Part shown: positions 28,220 to 37,384 of the stretch, piece after piece | Layout: each line of letters begins with the position of its first letter | Numbering within the stretch: the first letter of the stretch is position 1 | From: Pseudomonas karstica | Lineage (GTDB): Bacteria > Pseudomonadota > Gammaproteobacteria > Pseudomonadales > Pseudomonadaceae | Direction of reading: 5' to 3' | Assembly (NCBI RefSeq): GCF_009707515.1 | Contig: NZ_WLYI01000015.1 | Span: 1 to 64,000, forward strand | DNA: 64,000 nucleotides | Translations under genes and position numbers: made by a program | Notes under the pieces: model-generated | Told to the model about the DNA's origin: nothing | Databases searched by the model: none | The model's input: only the letters and a program-made list of their open reading frames with translations

Positions 28220-28431
28220 AGGATGCGACTCCTCGTCACGTTGTTATTCGAAAAACTGAATGGTTGCCAGAATCACGGAGCCATTGAGCACAGAATAACG
28301 CAGTGGCGTTTTATCTCTAATCACTTCATTTCGGCTTGTATCCCTCGGTTCAATTATTTGGCGAGGATGCGCAGGAGAATGCACGGAGAGAGGGTATAGG
28401 GGTAGATAACGATAGATCGCCAGAAACAAGA

Positions 28432-28453
28432 AAGCCCGCACGAGGCGGGCTTC
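28432..28453 (-). terminator. Rho-independent terminator of tRNA-Met
   Basis: On the minus strand AAGCCCGCCTCGTGCGGGCTT is followed by TCTTGTTTC. It lies about 45 nt past the tRNA 3' end. Confidence 0.8.
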
Positions 28454-28498
28454 TTGAGGTGATTCATAGACTGCTGTAGACATCTATGGATCGGTACT

Positions 28499-28575
28499 TG
28501 GTGGCTACACAGGGACTTGAACCCCGGACCCCAGCATTATGAATGCTATGCTCTAACCAACTGAGCTATGTAGCC
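28499..28575 (-). tRNA. tRNA-Met (anticodon CAU, elongator-like)
   Basis: 77 nt including the encoded CCA. The acceptor stem GGCTACA/TGTAGCC, D arm (AGCTCAGTTGGTTAGAGC), anticodon loop TTCATAA and T arm GTTCAAGTC are all present. In P. aeruginosa a tRNA-Met also lies next to ychF, as I recall; here the T3SS separates them. Confidence 0.96.
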
Positions 28576-28894
28576 AAGTGGCGCGCATTATTCGCGTAGA
28601 ACGACAATGCGTCAAGCGTTTTTGTTGAAAATTTATCTACGCTATCAATTGTTTATGGAAATACACCGGTTGAGGCGACGAGCGGCGGGCGATTTTCATC
28701 TATCCCTTTTGAGCGTCCCCCCTGTGCCGTGCGGGGCAAGCCTGCTTACCAGGCGTTGCGCTTTAAAGGGGCGTAACGGCGGTCTCGACTGATCCACTCG
28801 TTAGCAGCCTAAGGGTCTGGCCTTCCTGCACCTAAAAGTGGCACATTGTCGCACCTGCACCTGTGCATCCATCTGTTGTACGGAAACTCTCTCC
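28576..28894. other. Intergenic region tRNA-Met / fsr
   Basis: 319 bp. The left end holds the tRNA promoter on the minus strand. The remainder shows no gene and no promoter I can name with confidence; it should contain the fsr promoter. Confidence 0.5.
28587..28615 (-). promoter_or_regulatory. Sigma-70 promoter of tRNA-Met
   Basis: On the minus strand TTGACG, a 17-bp spacer and AATAAT lie about 12 bp upstream of the mature tRNA. A GC-rich discriminator (GCGCGCC) follows, as is usual for stable-RNA promoters under stringent control. Confidence 0.75.
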
Positions 28895-30112
28895 ATGGCT
28901 CTGAGCAATCCCCAGCCCTCTGTGGCTACGACGCCTGCCGCCGGGCAAACCAGCCCGCTGGTCATGCGTGTCATCGGCGCGGTAGCGCTGGCGCATTTGA
29001 TCAATGACTTGATTCAGGCGGTATTGCCGTCGATCTATCCGATGCTCAAGGCTAATTATGGCCTGACGTTCACCCAGGTCGGGCTGATCACCCTGACCTT
29101 CCAACTGACTGCCTCCCTGTTGCAGCCGTGGGTGGGTTATTACACCGACCGTCATCCCAAGCCGTTCCTCTTGCCATGCGGGATGATCTGCACGCTGATC
29201 GGCATTCTGATGATGTCCCAGGCCGGCAGTTTCCCGTTGATTCTCCTGGCGGCGGGACTGATTGGGGTCGGTTCCTCGACCTTTCACCCGGAGGCGTCCC
29301 GTGTGGCGCGGCTGGCTTCGGGCGGGCGCTATGGCCTGGCGCAGTCAACGTTCCAGGTGGGCGGTAATGCAGGTTCCGCTTTTGGTCCGTTGTTGGCGGC
29401 GGCGATCATCATTCCGTTCGGTCAAGGCAATGTGGCCTGGTTCGGTTTGTTCGCGATATTTGCCCTGGGCGTGCTGTACGCCATCAGCCGCTGGTACCGC
29501 AATCACCTGAACCTGTTCAAACTCAAGCAAGGCCAGGTGGCAACCCATGGCTTATCCAAGGGCCGGGTACTCAGTGCGTTGGTGGTGCTCGGGCTGCTGG
29601 TGTTTTCCAAGTACTTCTACATGGCCAGTTTCACCAGTTACTTCACGTTCTACCTGATCGAGAAATTCGACCTGTCGGTGGCCAGCTCCCAGTTGCATCT
29701 GTTTCTGTTTCTCGGTGCAGTAGCGGCGGGGACGTTCTTCGGCGGGCCGATTGGCGACAAGATTGGGCGCAAGGCGGTGATCTGGTTCTCGATCCTGGGT
29801 GTGGCACCGTTCACCTTGTTGTTGCCCCATGTCGACCTGTTCTGGACCAGCGTGCTCAGCGTGGTGATCGGCTTCATCCTGGCCTCGGCGTTCTCGGCGA
29901 TTGTGGTGTATGCCCAGGAACTGGTGCCGGGTAACGTGGGGATGATTGCCGGGGTGTTCTTTGGCCTGATGTTCGGTTTTGGCGGGATTGGCGCGGCGTT
30001 GCTGGGGCATTTGGCAGATACCCACGGCATTGAGTACGTGTACACGTTGTGCTCGTTCTTGCCGTTGTTCGGGGTATTGGCGATTCTTTTGCCACGTGCG
30101 AAAAAAACCTGA
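28895..30112 (+). CDS. fsr: Fosmidomycin-resistance-type MFS exporter (Fsr-like)
   Basis: A 405-residue twelve-helix MFS protein of the Fsr group. Characteristic stretches are AHLINDLIQAVLPSIYPMLKANYGLTFTQVG near the start, GVGSSTFHPEASRVARLASGGRYGLAQSTFQVGGNAG in helices 4-5, and GPIGDKIGRKAVIW in the second half. Fsr exports fosmidomycin; the natural substrate is not known. The ATG at 28895 (MALSNPQPS) is chosen; the 19 residues upstream are Cys-rich and unlike the family. It converges on hrpL. Confidence 0.9.
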   Translation: MALSNPQPSVATTPAAGQTSPLVMRVIGAVALAHLINDLIQAVLPSIYPMLKANYGLTFTQVGLITLTFQLTASLLQPWVGYYTDRHPKPFLLPCGMICTLIGILMMSQAGSFPLILLAAGLIGVGSSTFHPEASRVARLASGGRYGLAQSTFQVGGNAGSAFGPLLAAAIIIPFGQGNVAWFGLFAIFALGVLYAISRWYRNHLNLFKLKQGQVATHGLSKGRVLSALVVLGLLVFSKYFYMASFTSYFTFYLIEKFDLSVASSQLHLFLFLGAVAAGTFFGGPIGDKIGRKAVIWFSILGVAPFTLLLPHVDLFWTSVLSVVIGFILASAFSAIVVYAQELVPGNVGMIAGVFFGLMFGFGGIGAALLGHLADTHGIEYVYTLCSFLPLFGVLAILLPRAKKT

Positions 30113-30209
30113 TCAGGTCGGGCAGATATCCCTGCTGCCCAACGCTTGCGTTTAACCGTTAAATCGAATGCTCCTGCGATAGGCTTCGGCGTGGTGCCGG
30201 GGCCCCGAT

Positions 30210-30761
30210 TTAAGGGCGCAGCGGGTTGTGGGTGGCCCGCTTGAGTTGTTCGCGTGCACGCGAGAGGCGCGAGCGGACGGTGCCAATGGGAATCTCCAGA
30301 ACGTTGGCCGTGTCCTGGTAGCTGCCGTCGGTCTGCAACGAGGCATACAGCGTTTTGCGCATTTCCACCGGCAGGTGCTTGATGGCTCTCAGGGTTCTTT
30401 CAAGCCTGCGATTAACCTCGAACTCCCAGTCCAGATTTTTGCTTTCCTCCTGGCCGTGCCATAGCGACTCATCAAACTCGCAATGCACAGGCTTGGCATA
30501 CAGGCGTCGAAAATGATTGCGGATCAGGTTCTGGGCAATGCCGCACATCCAGGTGCTGAGGGCTGCCTGGCCGCTGAAACGTTCCTTGTTGCGCCAGGCT
30601 TCCAGATACGTCAGTTGCAAAAGATCGTCCGCATCTTCCGGGTTGAGTACGCGCTTATGAATGAATCGACGAAGTTTTTTCTGGTGGTCGTCCGACAGAT
30701 CGAGCATGGATTGGGGCGAGTCAGGGGGAAGGTGGCCTAAAGCATCAATAGGGATATCCAT
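30210..30761 (-). CDS. hrpL: HrpL/RspL, ECF sigma factor of the T3SS
   Basis: A 183-residue ECF sigma factor. Region 2 (about 25-95) contains DDLLQLTYLEAWRNKERF and STWMCGIAQNLIRNHFRR; region 4 (about 125-178) contains SYQDTANVLEIPIGTVRSRLSRAREQLKR. By family it is HrpL, the sigma factor that reads hrp boxes. It is next to and divergent from hrpJ. Its upstream DNA has a near-consensus sigma-54 promoter (30815-30830) and an HrpS-type dyad, as expected for HrpS control. GAGGAAAA lies before the ATG. Confidence 0.92.
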   Translation of the reverse strand: MDIPIDALGHLPPDSPQSMLDLSDDHQKKLRRFIHKRVLNPEDADDLLQLTYLEAWRNKERFSGQAALSTWMCGIAQNLIRNHFRRLYAKPVHCEFDESLWHGQEESKNLDWEFEVNRRLERTLRAIKHLPVEMRKTLYASLQTDGSYQDTANVLEIPIGTVRSRLSRAREQLKRATHNPLRP

Positions 30762-30814
30762 GATTTTTTCCTCAGGGTAGACACGGTCGAAATGGTTTCG
30801 ACGAAAACCCTGTT

Positions 30815-30830
30815 AGCACTGCCTGTGCCA
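30815..30830 (-). promoter_or_regulatory. Sigma-54 promoter of hrpL
   Basis: On the minus strand TGGCACAGGCAGTGCT matches TGGCAC-N5-TTGC at 15 of 16 scored positions or close to it, with GG and GC separated by exactly 10 bp. It lies about 55 bp upstream of the hrpL ATG, fitting HrpS/RpoN-driven transcription. Confidence 0.85.
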
Positions 30831-30893
30831 ACAAAAAAAATCATGTATCTAATTGATATTTATAAGTAAAAATCTTTTTTGAGGTGCGTTTTC

Positions 30894-30909
30894 GTGCAAT
30901 AACTTGCAC
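30894..30909. promoter_or_regulatory. Dyad GTGCAA-TAAC-TTGCAC, candidate HrpS enhancer site
   Basis: A perfect inverted repeat 64 bp upstream of the hrpL sigma-54 promoter, containing TGCAA-N4-TTGCA, the dyad I recall as the Erwinia HrpS site. A further GTGCAA half-site lies at 30926-30931. Position and sequence suit an upstream activator site. Confidence 0.7.
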
Positions 30910-30965
30910 AAAGTGATGTGGTCGTGTGCAAGGTTTTTCAAAATTCGCTCGATGTGGATAAGGGT

Positions 30966-30994
30966 GGAACCTTACCGGGGTTGTTTGCCACACA
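30966..30994 (+). promoter_or_regulatory. hrp box of the hrpJ-hrcU operon
   Basis: GGAACC, a 16-bp spacer and CCACACA match the HrpL consensus GGAACC-N15/16-CCACNNA exactly. It lies 30 bp before the hrpJ start. Confidence 0.9.
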
Positions 30995-31024
30995 AGGAAA
31001 CGAAACTTCCTGTCTGGCCCACCC

Positions 31025-32119
31025 ATGAAAGTCGATCCCCTCAACGATATGCAAAAAATTCAAGGTCCAGATCCGCTCAGCTCTGCCAGTATCAGTCCTG
31101 CGCAAATGTCGCCAGCCGTTGCCGCGCCTGCTGCCGACGATCTCGGTGCGTTGTTCAGCCAGGAAGTCGAGCTCCACAGCAAGGCCATGAGCCTGCGTCA
31201 GTTGAATGTGCGCGTGACACCTGTTGCGCAGTTGTCACAACTTTATGATCAGTTGGGTCACCCGGCCCAGGCAAGCCTGGCGGCCATCTCGCGTAAGGTC
31301 AGGGTGCAATTGCTGCAGCACTCCAGCGTTGACAGCTTGCTGGAGCTTACGGGCAACGATCCGGCACGCACTTACGTGGTGCTCAAACAGATCACTGCCC
31401 AGGCCGAAGCCGAAGTCCGCAAGGCCGAGGTGGTCCTGGCGCGTGATGCCTTGGCCAAGCTGGAAATCCGCTTCAAGGGGGAGATTCAGGCAGGGCTGAA
31501 CATCGCCATGGCGCTGCAGGCGTCCAGCGATGATCCGGAGCTGCGCCAAGCGGTGCGTACGTTGTATTACTCCAGTGTGGTCGCCCGGCAATCGCTGGTC
31601 ACCTTGATGCAGGCATTGCTGGGACTGTTCGGCGGCGAGCAGTTCAGTACTGGCCTGAAGGTGATGCGTCGGGCCCTGGCCGACGACATCGCGGCACATA
31701 CGCCTTCCGTTGCTTGCGCCAAGTTGCGCACGTTGCTGTTGGGTTTGCAAAGCTGCGGTCAACTGAGCAGCGTCCTGTCCTATTGCCGGGAGTTGGTCCA
31801 GCATCTGCCCCCTATGCATCCTGCGGGCGCACCGGATGCCGTGATCCTGCTGCAGCGTCTTTTGGGCTATGCGAGCACAGGTATCGCACCCCCTGAGGTC
31901 CAGCGCCTGGGCAATGAGTTCGGCGGAGAGCAGCCCTCCAGTCAGCTGATTTCCCTCAATGCCATTTATCCGGTAATCCAGCGTCTACCCCTGGCCTTAT
32001 GGCAGGACAGCAGAGGGCGGCAGGAAGTGCTGCACAACTTTTTGCTGGTGATGGACGAGTACACGCGCAACGAACGAAGCGCCCAACAATTGGCCAACAC
32101 GCCGGAGCTCGAACAGTGA
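31025..32119 (+). CDS. hrpJ: HrpJ/SctW, T3SS gatekeeper
   Basis: A 364-residue HrpJ/YopN/SctW-type protein: soluble, almost entirely helical, without a signal peptide. The N-terminal 60 residues are Ser/Ala/Pro-rich, as in secreted gatekeepers, and the SctW core runs from about 60 to 350. HrpJ controls the order of secretion of translocators and effectors. It is the first gene after the hrp box, and its stop overlaps the GTG of hrcV (GTGA), as in P. syringae. There is no strong Shine-Dalgarno before the ATG at 31025; an in-frame ATG at 31052 is an alternative. Confidence 0.88.
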   Translation: MKVDPLNDMQKIQGPDPLSSASISPAQMSPAVAAPAADDLGALFSQEVELHSKAMSLRQLNVRVTPVAQLSQLYDQLGHPAQASLAAISRKVRVQLLQHSSVDSLLELTGNDPARTYVVLKQITAQAEAEVRKAEVVLARDALAKLEIRFKGEIQAGLNIAMALQASSDDPELRQAVRTLYYSSVVARQSLVTLMQALLGLFGGEQFSTGLKVMRRALADDIAAHTPSVACAKLRTLLLGLQSCGQLSSVLSYCRELVQHLPPMHPAGAPDAVILLQRLLGYASTGIAPPEVQRLGNEFGGEQPSSQLISLNAIYPVIQRLPLALWQDSRGRQEVLHNFLLVMDEYTRNERSAQQLANTPELEQ

Positions 32120-34209
32120 AGGCGCTGGCGTTACTGAATACCCTGCTCCTAAAGGTTGCACAACGCGCCGAGGTCCTGGGTGCGGTGGTGGTGATGGCCA
32201 TCGTGTTTATCTTTATCGTGCCGTTGCCCACCTGGCTGGTGGATATTCTGATCGCCCTCAACATTTGCATATCGTGCCTGTTGATCGTGCTGGCGCTCTA
32301 TTTACCCGGGCCGCTGGCCTTTTCCTCGTTTCCGTCGATCCTGCTGCTGACCACCATGTTTCGCCTGGCGTTGTCGATCGCCACCACGCGCCTGATCCTG
32401 TTGGAGCAGGATGCCGGAGACATTGTCGAGGCCTTCGGTAACTTCGTGGTGGGGGGCAACCTGGCGGTGGGACTGGTGATCTTCATGATCCTGACCCTCG
32501 TCAACTTCCTGGTTATTACCAAGGGCTCGGAACGTGTCGCCGAAGTCGCGGCGCGCTTCAGCCTGGATGCGATGCCTGGCAAACAGATGTCCATCGACAG
32601 CGATTTGCGCGCCGGGCTGATCGACGGCATTCAGGCCCGGGACAAGCGTGAACAGCTGTCTCGCGAAAGCCAGTTGTTCGGGGCCATGGACGGGGCCATG
32701 AAGTTCGTCAAGGGCGATGCCATCGCCGGGTTGGTGATCGTGGTCATCAACTTGCTGGGTGGATTTTCCACCGGCATGTTCCAGCACGGCATGAGTGCCG
32801 GCGAGTCCATGGCCCTGTATTCGGTGCTGACTATCGGTGATGGCCTGATTGCACAGATTCCCGCGCTGCTGATCTCCCTGACGGCGGGCATGATCATCAC
32901 GCGCGTGGCGCCCGATGGGCGCAACAAAGGCACCAATAACATGGGCGCCGAGATTGCCCGGCAGATGACCAGTGAACCCAAGAGCTGGATGATTGCCTCC
33001 GTCGGTATGCTCGCTTTTGCGGCACTGCCGGGCATGCCTACCCTGGTGTTTATCCTTATCTCGCTGATGACCGGATCCCTGGGCTACTACCTGGCGCGTC
33101 AGCGCAAGAAAGCAGAACAGCCGGCAGAGTCGACCACTGAGGTAGCTCCGGAAAAAAACGGTGAGGAAGACCTGCGTGGGTTTGATCCTTCCCGGCCCTA
33201 CTTGTTGCAGTTTCCGGCTGCATTACAGAATTCCCAGGCTGTCGCCGAGCTGGTCCAAGGCATCCGGCAAACTCGCAATGGCCTGGTCGCCAGCGTCGGC
33301 TTGACGCTACCGCCTTTTGACATCGAGTTCAGCCTGTTGCTGGCCGAGGATGAGTTTCGCTTCTGCGTGCATGAAGTGCCGGTACTCAAGGCCACTCTGG
33401 GAGGCTGGGTGGCGGTGGACCGCAAGGCATTGACGACAGAGCCTGCCAACGGCATGCGTGGCCTGGCGGTGCGGGATGAAGAGGACTGGATGTGGCTCGC
33501 GCCAGATGACCTGTTACTGGGCGATGAGCAACTGGAACGGTTTACCGCACACAGTTTGATCATCGAGCGCATGGCGCGGGCGATGATGCTCAGCGGGCCG
33601 CAGTTTCTCGGGATCCAGGAGAGCAAGTCGATTCTCAGTTGGCTTGAATTCAACCAGCCTGAGTTGGTTCAAGAACTACAACGCATCATGCCGCTTTCGC
33701 GTTTCTCGGCAGTGTTGCAACGCCTGGCCGGTGAAGGCGTGCCGCTACGGGCAGTACGGCTGATCGTCGAGGCATTGATTGAATATGGTCAGCATGAGCG
33801 TGAGCCGGATGCCTTGGCCGACTACGCCCGAATCGCGCTGAAATCGCAGATATTCTATCAGTACAGCGAAGCCGATGGCCTGCATGCCTGGCTGCTGTCG
33901 CCCCAAACCGAGAATGTTTTGCGTGAAGCGTTACGCCAGACCCAGACCGGGGTGTTTTTTGCCCTCGACAATGACAGCAGCGCAATCCTGATCAGCCTGC
34001 TCAAGCAGGCTTTTGTCATTCGTGCCAAGCGCAAAAGTGTGCTGTTGGTGGCGCAGGATTTGCGCAGCCCTTTGCGTACCCTGCTGCAGGAAGAGTTCAA
34101 CCATGTGCCGGTGCTGTCGTTTGCCGAACTGGGGAGCGCATCCAAGGTAAAAGTGCTGGGCCGTTTTGAGCTTGACCGGGACAGTCTGTTGCACGAGGCC
34201 GTGGCATGA
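32116..34209 (+). CDS. hrcV: HrcV/SctV, T3SS export gate
   Basis: A 697-residue FlhA/SctV export-gate protein. The N-terminal part holds about eight membrane helices (to about residue 330) with the FHIPEP-region equivalent AARFSLDAMPGKQMSIDSDLRAG at about 138-160. The C-terminal cytosolic domain (about 350-697) forms the nonameric ring that receives chaperone-effector complexes. The start is the GTG at 32116 overlapping the hrpJ stop; the ATG at 31999 lies inside hrpJ in another frame. The gene appears intact. Confidence 0.94.
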   Translation: MKALALLNTLLLKVAQRAEVLGAVVVMAIVFIFIVPLPTWLVDILIALNICISCLLIVLALYLPGPLAFSSFPSILLLTTMFRLALSIATTRLILLEQDAGDIVEAFGNFVVGGNLAVGLVIFMILTLVNFLVITKGSERVAEVAARFSLDAMPGKQMSIDSDLRAGLIDGIQARDKREQLSRESQLFGAMDGAMKFVKGDAIAGLVIVVINLLGGFSTGMFQHGMSAGESMALYSVLTIGDGLIAQIPALLISLTAGMIITRVAPDGRNKGTNNMGAEIARQMTSEPKSWMIASVGMLAFAALPGMPTLVFILISLMTGSLGYYLARQRKKAEQPAESTTEVAPEKNGEEDLRGFDPSRPYLLQFPAALQNSQAVAELVQGIRQTRNGLVASVGLTLPPFDIEFSLLLAEDEFRFCVHEVPVLKATLGGWVAVDRKALTTEPANGMRGLAVRDEEDWMWLAPDDLLLGDEQLERFTAHSLIIERMARAMMLSGPQFLGIQESKSILSWLEFNQPELVQELQRIMPLSRFSAVLQRLAGEGVPLRAVRLIVEALIEYGQHEREPDALADYARIALKSQIFYQYSEADGLHAWLLSPQTENVLREALRQTQTGVFFALDNDSSAILISLLKQAFVIRAKRKSVLLVAQDLRSPLRTLLQEEFNHVPVLSFAELGSASKVKVLGRFELDRDSLLHEAVA

Positions 34210-34252
34210 GTGCGCACATGACATATAGGCCCTTTTCAGCGGCAGCGGGGGC

Positions 34253-35173
34253 ATGATGATGTTCGAATTGCGAGTACTGGATGGCTTGCATCAGGGAGCG
34301 GCGTTGCCGCTGTTCGGTGAGCAGTGGTGCATCGGCGCTCATTCTGATGCTGACCTGGTGCTTCATGACCCGGGGATTGCCGCGCGCCATGTGCGGTTGT
34401 GTTGTGTCGAGCAGCGCTGGTTGGTACAGGCCGAGGAGGGTCTGGTACTGGATGCCGACGGCCAGGCGCTGGCGCAGATCGGCGACCTGGCGCTCAATAC
34501 GCCATTTTCGGTGGGAGGTATTCGGCTCTGTGTCGCCTCGGCCGATCAGCCCTGGCCACAGAAACCTGAACCCGTGGCCGAGGTATTGGTGCCAGTCAGC
34601 AGTGATGTATCTATGTCCCGGACGTTGTCTTCGCTGTCCAGGTCAATGTCCAGGTCACAGCAGAAACGCCTGATGGCTGTGCTGGTGGTCGTTGCGCTGG
34701 GTGTTACGGCGCTGGGTATGACCTCCCCCGACGGGCGTCAGGCCCAGGCATCGCTGATGCCGGCCATCAGTCATAAAACCGAGCTGGCTTCATCCTATGA
34801 AGTGCGCCAACAGTTGTTGAAGATGCTCCGCGAGCGTGAGTTGAGCCATCGGGTTCGCCTGCAGGTGATCAATGGGCAGATTGTATTCGACGGTGATGTT
34901 TCCCAAGAGGAAATGGAGTTGCTCACGCGCATGCTCCACCGTTTTGGCGAGCAGTTCGAAACCGCCGTGCCGGTCATGAGCCGAGTGAAAGAGCGCAACA
35001 ACAGCTTCCCATTCAAGATTGTGCAGATCGTCGGCGGACCGAACGGCCATGTCGTCCTGGAGCAAGGCAGTCGGCTGTTTCTTGGTGATGAGGTGGACGG
35101 CTTGCGACTGGTCTCCATTGATAACGGCAAGGTGGTGTTCGATGGTCGTCAGCGTTATGAGGTGCGCTGGTGA
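34253..35173 (+). CDS. hrpQ: HrpQ/SctD, inner-membrane ring protein
   Basis: A 306-residue SctD/YscD-type protein. The N-terminal cytoplasmic FHA-like domain spans about 1-95 ([20 protein letters not shown]). One membrane helix lies at about 140-158, and periplasmic ring-forming domains follow. HrpQ forms the outer of the two inner-membrane rings with HrcJ. Three ATG codons in a row begin at 34253. It overlaps hrcN by GTGA. A small gap of 43 bp follows hrcV. Confidence 0.88.
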   Translation: MMMFELRVLDGLHQGAALPLFGEQWCIGAHSDADLVLHDPGIAARHVRLCCVEQRWLVQAEEGLVLDADGQALAQIGDLALNTPFSVGGIRLCVASADQPWPQKPEPVAEVLVPVSSDVSMSRTLSSLSRSMSRSQQKRLMAVLVVVALGVTALGMTSPDGRQAQASLMPAISHKTELASSYEVRQQLLKMLRERELSHRVRLQVINGQIVFDGDVSQEEMELLTRMLHRFGEQFETAVPVMSRVKERNNSFPFKIVQIVGGPNGHVVLEQGSRLFLGDEVDGLRLVSIDNGKVVFDGRQRYEVRW

Positions 35174-36483
35174 ACCAGGACATGCAGGCCCGTCTGGATG
35201 CCTGGCAGCAGCGCCAGTCGAGTGCGCTGGCGAGCTTTGCACCGGTTGCCGTGCGCGGCCGCATCCAGCGCGTCAATGGTATGTTGTTGCAATGTCGCCT
35301 TCCACAAGCGCGCATCGGTGATCTGTGCCAAGTCGAAAAATCTGCTGGCGAATACATGCTGGCTGAGATTATCGGCTTCGATCAACAGGATGCCGTGCTC
35401 AGTGCCCTGGGCAACCTTGAAGGCGTGCGAGTAGGTGCCAGTGTGCAACGCCTGGGGGTGCCACATCGGGTACGGGTCGGCGATGAATTGCTGGGTCAGG
35501 TGCTCGATGGTTTCGGGCGGCCGATTGCGGGCGATGGTCCCAGTGCTTTTGTCGAGGCCGACACGCCGGATGCGAGCACGGTGTTGTGTGAGGCGCCATT
35601 GCCCACCGAGCGGCCCAGGATCAACCGGGCGTTGTCCACGGGGGTGCGCTCGATCGATGGGTTGATCACGCTGGGCGAGGGCCAGCGCATCGGCCTGTTC
35701 GCCGGCGCTGGCTGTGGCAAGACTACCTTGTTGGCCGAGATCGCCCGCAACGTCGAGTGTGATGTGATCGTGTTTGGGCTGATTGGCGAGCGTGGCCGGG
35801 AACTGCGCGAATTTCTTGACCACGAACTCGATGATCAATTGCGCGCCAAGGCCGTGTTGGTGTGTGCGACGTCCGACCGCTCAAGCATGGAGCGCGCCCG
35901 AGCGGCCTTCACCGCGACAGCGTTGGCCGAAGGCTTCCGGCGCAAGGGTAAGCGGGTGTTACTGCTGATTGACTCCTTGACCCGATTTGCGCGGGCCCAG
36001 CGTGAAATCGGTCTGGCTGCCGGCGAGCCTCTGGGCCGTGGCGGCTTGCCGCCTTCGGTGTACAGCCTGATGCCGCGCCTGGTGGAACGGGCCGGATTGA
36101 CTCGCGACGGGGTGATCACGGCCATCTACACCGTGCTTATCGAGCAGGACTCGATGAACGACCCGGTGGCGGATGAAGTGCGCTCCCTGCTGGACGGTCA
36201 TATCGTGCTGTCACGCAAGCTGGCAGAGCGCGGCCACTATCCGGCGGTTGATGTGTTGGCCAGCCTTTCACGGATTTTAAGTAATGTCGCCGAGCCTGCG
36301 CATATCCAGGCCGGTACGGCCTTGCGACGCCTGTTGTCGGCGTACCAGCAGATCGAACTGATGCTCAAGTTGGGCGAGTACCAACCTGGCAGCGATGCCC
36401 TGACCGCCTGGCGGTGGACAGCCGCCAGGCGGTTGATGGTTTCCTGCGTCAGGACCTGCGTGAGCCCATGCCGATGGAGATGA
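35170..36483 (+). CDS. hrcN: HrcN/SctN, T3SS ATPase, C-terminal frameshift
   Basis: A 437-residue T3SS ATPase as read. Walker A is [12 protein letters not shown] (about 175-186), Walker B is VLLLIDS (Asp268), and the F1-like core is complete to ALT at residues 410-412. After that the frame gives [25 protein letters not shown] and stops. The minus-one frame from 36411 instead reads [20 protein letters not shown] and on to TADVPF, stopping at 36525-36527 inside hrpO, the expected HrcN end (about 452 aa). A single base is missing around 36406-36410. Start is the GTG overlapping hrpQ. The defect alters the C-terminal helical domain and may impair function. Confidence 0.9.
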   Translation: MNQDMQARLDAWQQRQSSALASFAPVAVRGRIQRVNGMLLQCRLPQARIGDLCQVEKSAGEYMLAEIIGFDQQDAVLSALGNLEGVRVGASVQRLGVPHRVRVGDELLGQVLDGFGRPIAGDGPSAFVEADTPDASTVLCEAPLPTERPRINRALSTGVRSIDGLITLGEGQRIGLFAGAGCGKTTLLAEIARNVECDVIVFGLIGERGRELREFLDHELDDQLRAKAVLVCATSDRSSMERARAAFTATALAEGFRRKGKRVLLLIDSLTRFARAQREIGLAAGEPLGRGGLPPSVYSLMPRLVERAGLTRDGVITAIYTVLIEQDSMNDPVADEVRSLLDGHIVLSRKLAERGHYPAVDVLASLSRILSNVAEPAHIQAGTALRRLLSAYQQIELMLKLGEYQPGSDALTAWRWTAARRLMVSCVRTCVSPCRWR

Positions 36484-36513
36484 CCCTGGACCAACTGATG
36501 GAGTTGACCGCCG

Positions 36514-36954
36514 ATGTCCCTTTCTGAAATCGATACCTTGCGGCGCTTGCGCAAGCATCGAGCAGACCGGGCGGAGCGGGCGTTGCGTGCGGCCAAAAAG
36601 CAACAGCAAGCGCTGTTGTTGCAAATCCAGCAGGCACAGGACGCACTGGAGCAAACCCGGTTGGATGAAACCCGCAAAACCGCAGAGTTGTTGGGCAAGC
36701 ATCAAGGGCAAGTGATCTCATTCCAGGACCTCAAGTCCTGGAATGCCCAGGAACGTACGTTGTCCGCCGACACCCGCCGTGAAGAAGGGCAGTTGCATGA
36801 ACTGCACAGCCAGCGCGAGGAGCAGTCGACCCACATCGACAGCGCGCAGAAGCAGGTTACCCAGCGTTTGCGCGAGGTCGAAAAGCTCCAGGAGTTATCC
36901 CTTTTGTTGGTGCAGGAAGAGAACGATGAAGCAAGTTCCAGTGAACAAACCTGA
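36514..36954 (+). CDS. hrpO: HrpO/SctO, T3SS central stalk protein
   Basis: A 146-residue, almost wholly helical protein rich in Arg, Glu, Gln and Leu, with two long antiparallel coiled-coil helices, the YscO/FliJ-like plan. The stalk inserts into the HrcN hexamer and links it to HrcV. The ATG lies within the ancestral 3' end of hrcN (GATGTCC), so the two genes overlapped before the hrcN frameshift. Its own frame is open. hrpP overlaps its last codons. Confidence 0.85.
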   Translation: MSLSEIDTLRRLRKHRADRAERALRAAKKQQQALLLQIQQAQDALEQTRLDETRKTAELLGKHQGQVISFQDLKSWNAQERTLSADTRREEGQLHELHSQREEQSTHIDSAQKQVTQRLREVEKLQELSLLLVQEENDEASSSEQT

Positions 36955-37384
36955 GCGCTCGCGTCTGCGCGAGCCTCGGGAAGAGCGTGAGCCCGGCATG
37001 GGGGGAGTGGTGCCCTGGGAGCAAGGACGGTTATTTACCCAGCTGTTTACCACCGACCGTGAGGGCGGCGGTTACGGTTCGTCCCCGCCGGGCATGACGG
37101 CCTCGACCGAGCCCCTGATGATTGAGGCATTGGCCGAGCAGTTGGCGCCTCGTATACAGGGGGCCTCGCAATGGCCTCTGCAGGCCACGCTTTACCTGCC
37201 GCGCCTGGGGCGGATCAACGCCAGCGTGCGCCGGGAGCAGGGCGCCTGGAACGTTGAACTGGAGGCGGAGGAAGAGCACACGGCGCGTTGGCTACCTGGC
37301 GTGCGCCAACGCCTCCAGGATGGACTGGCCGGGGTGCTGGCGCAGCCTGTCAACGTGCACCTGGCCCACGTGGATCCGGCATGA
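36926..37384 (+). CDS. hrpP: HrpP/SctP, substrate-specificity switch
   Basis: A 152-residue HrpP-type protein. The N-terminal 60 residues are polar and disordered; the C-terminal part (about 60-150, including LYLPRLGRINASVRREQGAW) resembles the T3S4 domain that interacts with HrcU to switch substrates. The ATG at 36926 has AGGAAGAG upstream and lies 29 bp inside hrpO; the longer reading from 36743 is out of family. Its stop overlaps the hrcQ start (ATGA). Confidence 0.82.
   Translation: MKQVPVNKPERSRLREPREEREPGMGGVVPWEQGRLFTQLFTTDREGGGYGSSPPGMTASTEPLMIEALAEQLAPRIQGASQWPLQATLYLPRLGRINASVRREQGAWNVELEAEEEHTARWLPGVRQRLQDGLAGVLAQPVNVHLAHVDPA

Noticed and set aside
28244..28483. 79-codon open frame on the minus strand
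   Set aside because: Runs through the tRNA-Met terminator and has no ribosome binding site or recognisable sequence.
28499..28575. tRNA-Met 3' end as an attachment site of the T3SS island
   Set aside because: The T3SS lies on the 5' side of the tRNA; no duplicated 3' end, integrase or flanking direct repeat was seen.
31999..32115. Upstream ATG extension of hrcV
   Set aside because: These 39 codons lie in another frame of hrpJ; the GTG overlapping the hrpJ stop fits family length and gene order.
36403..36483. Programmed ribosomal frameshift in hrcN
   Set aside because: No slippery X-XXY-YYZ sequence or evident stimulatory structure; a simple one-base loss or sequencing error explains it better.
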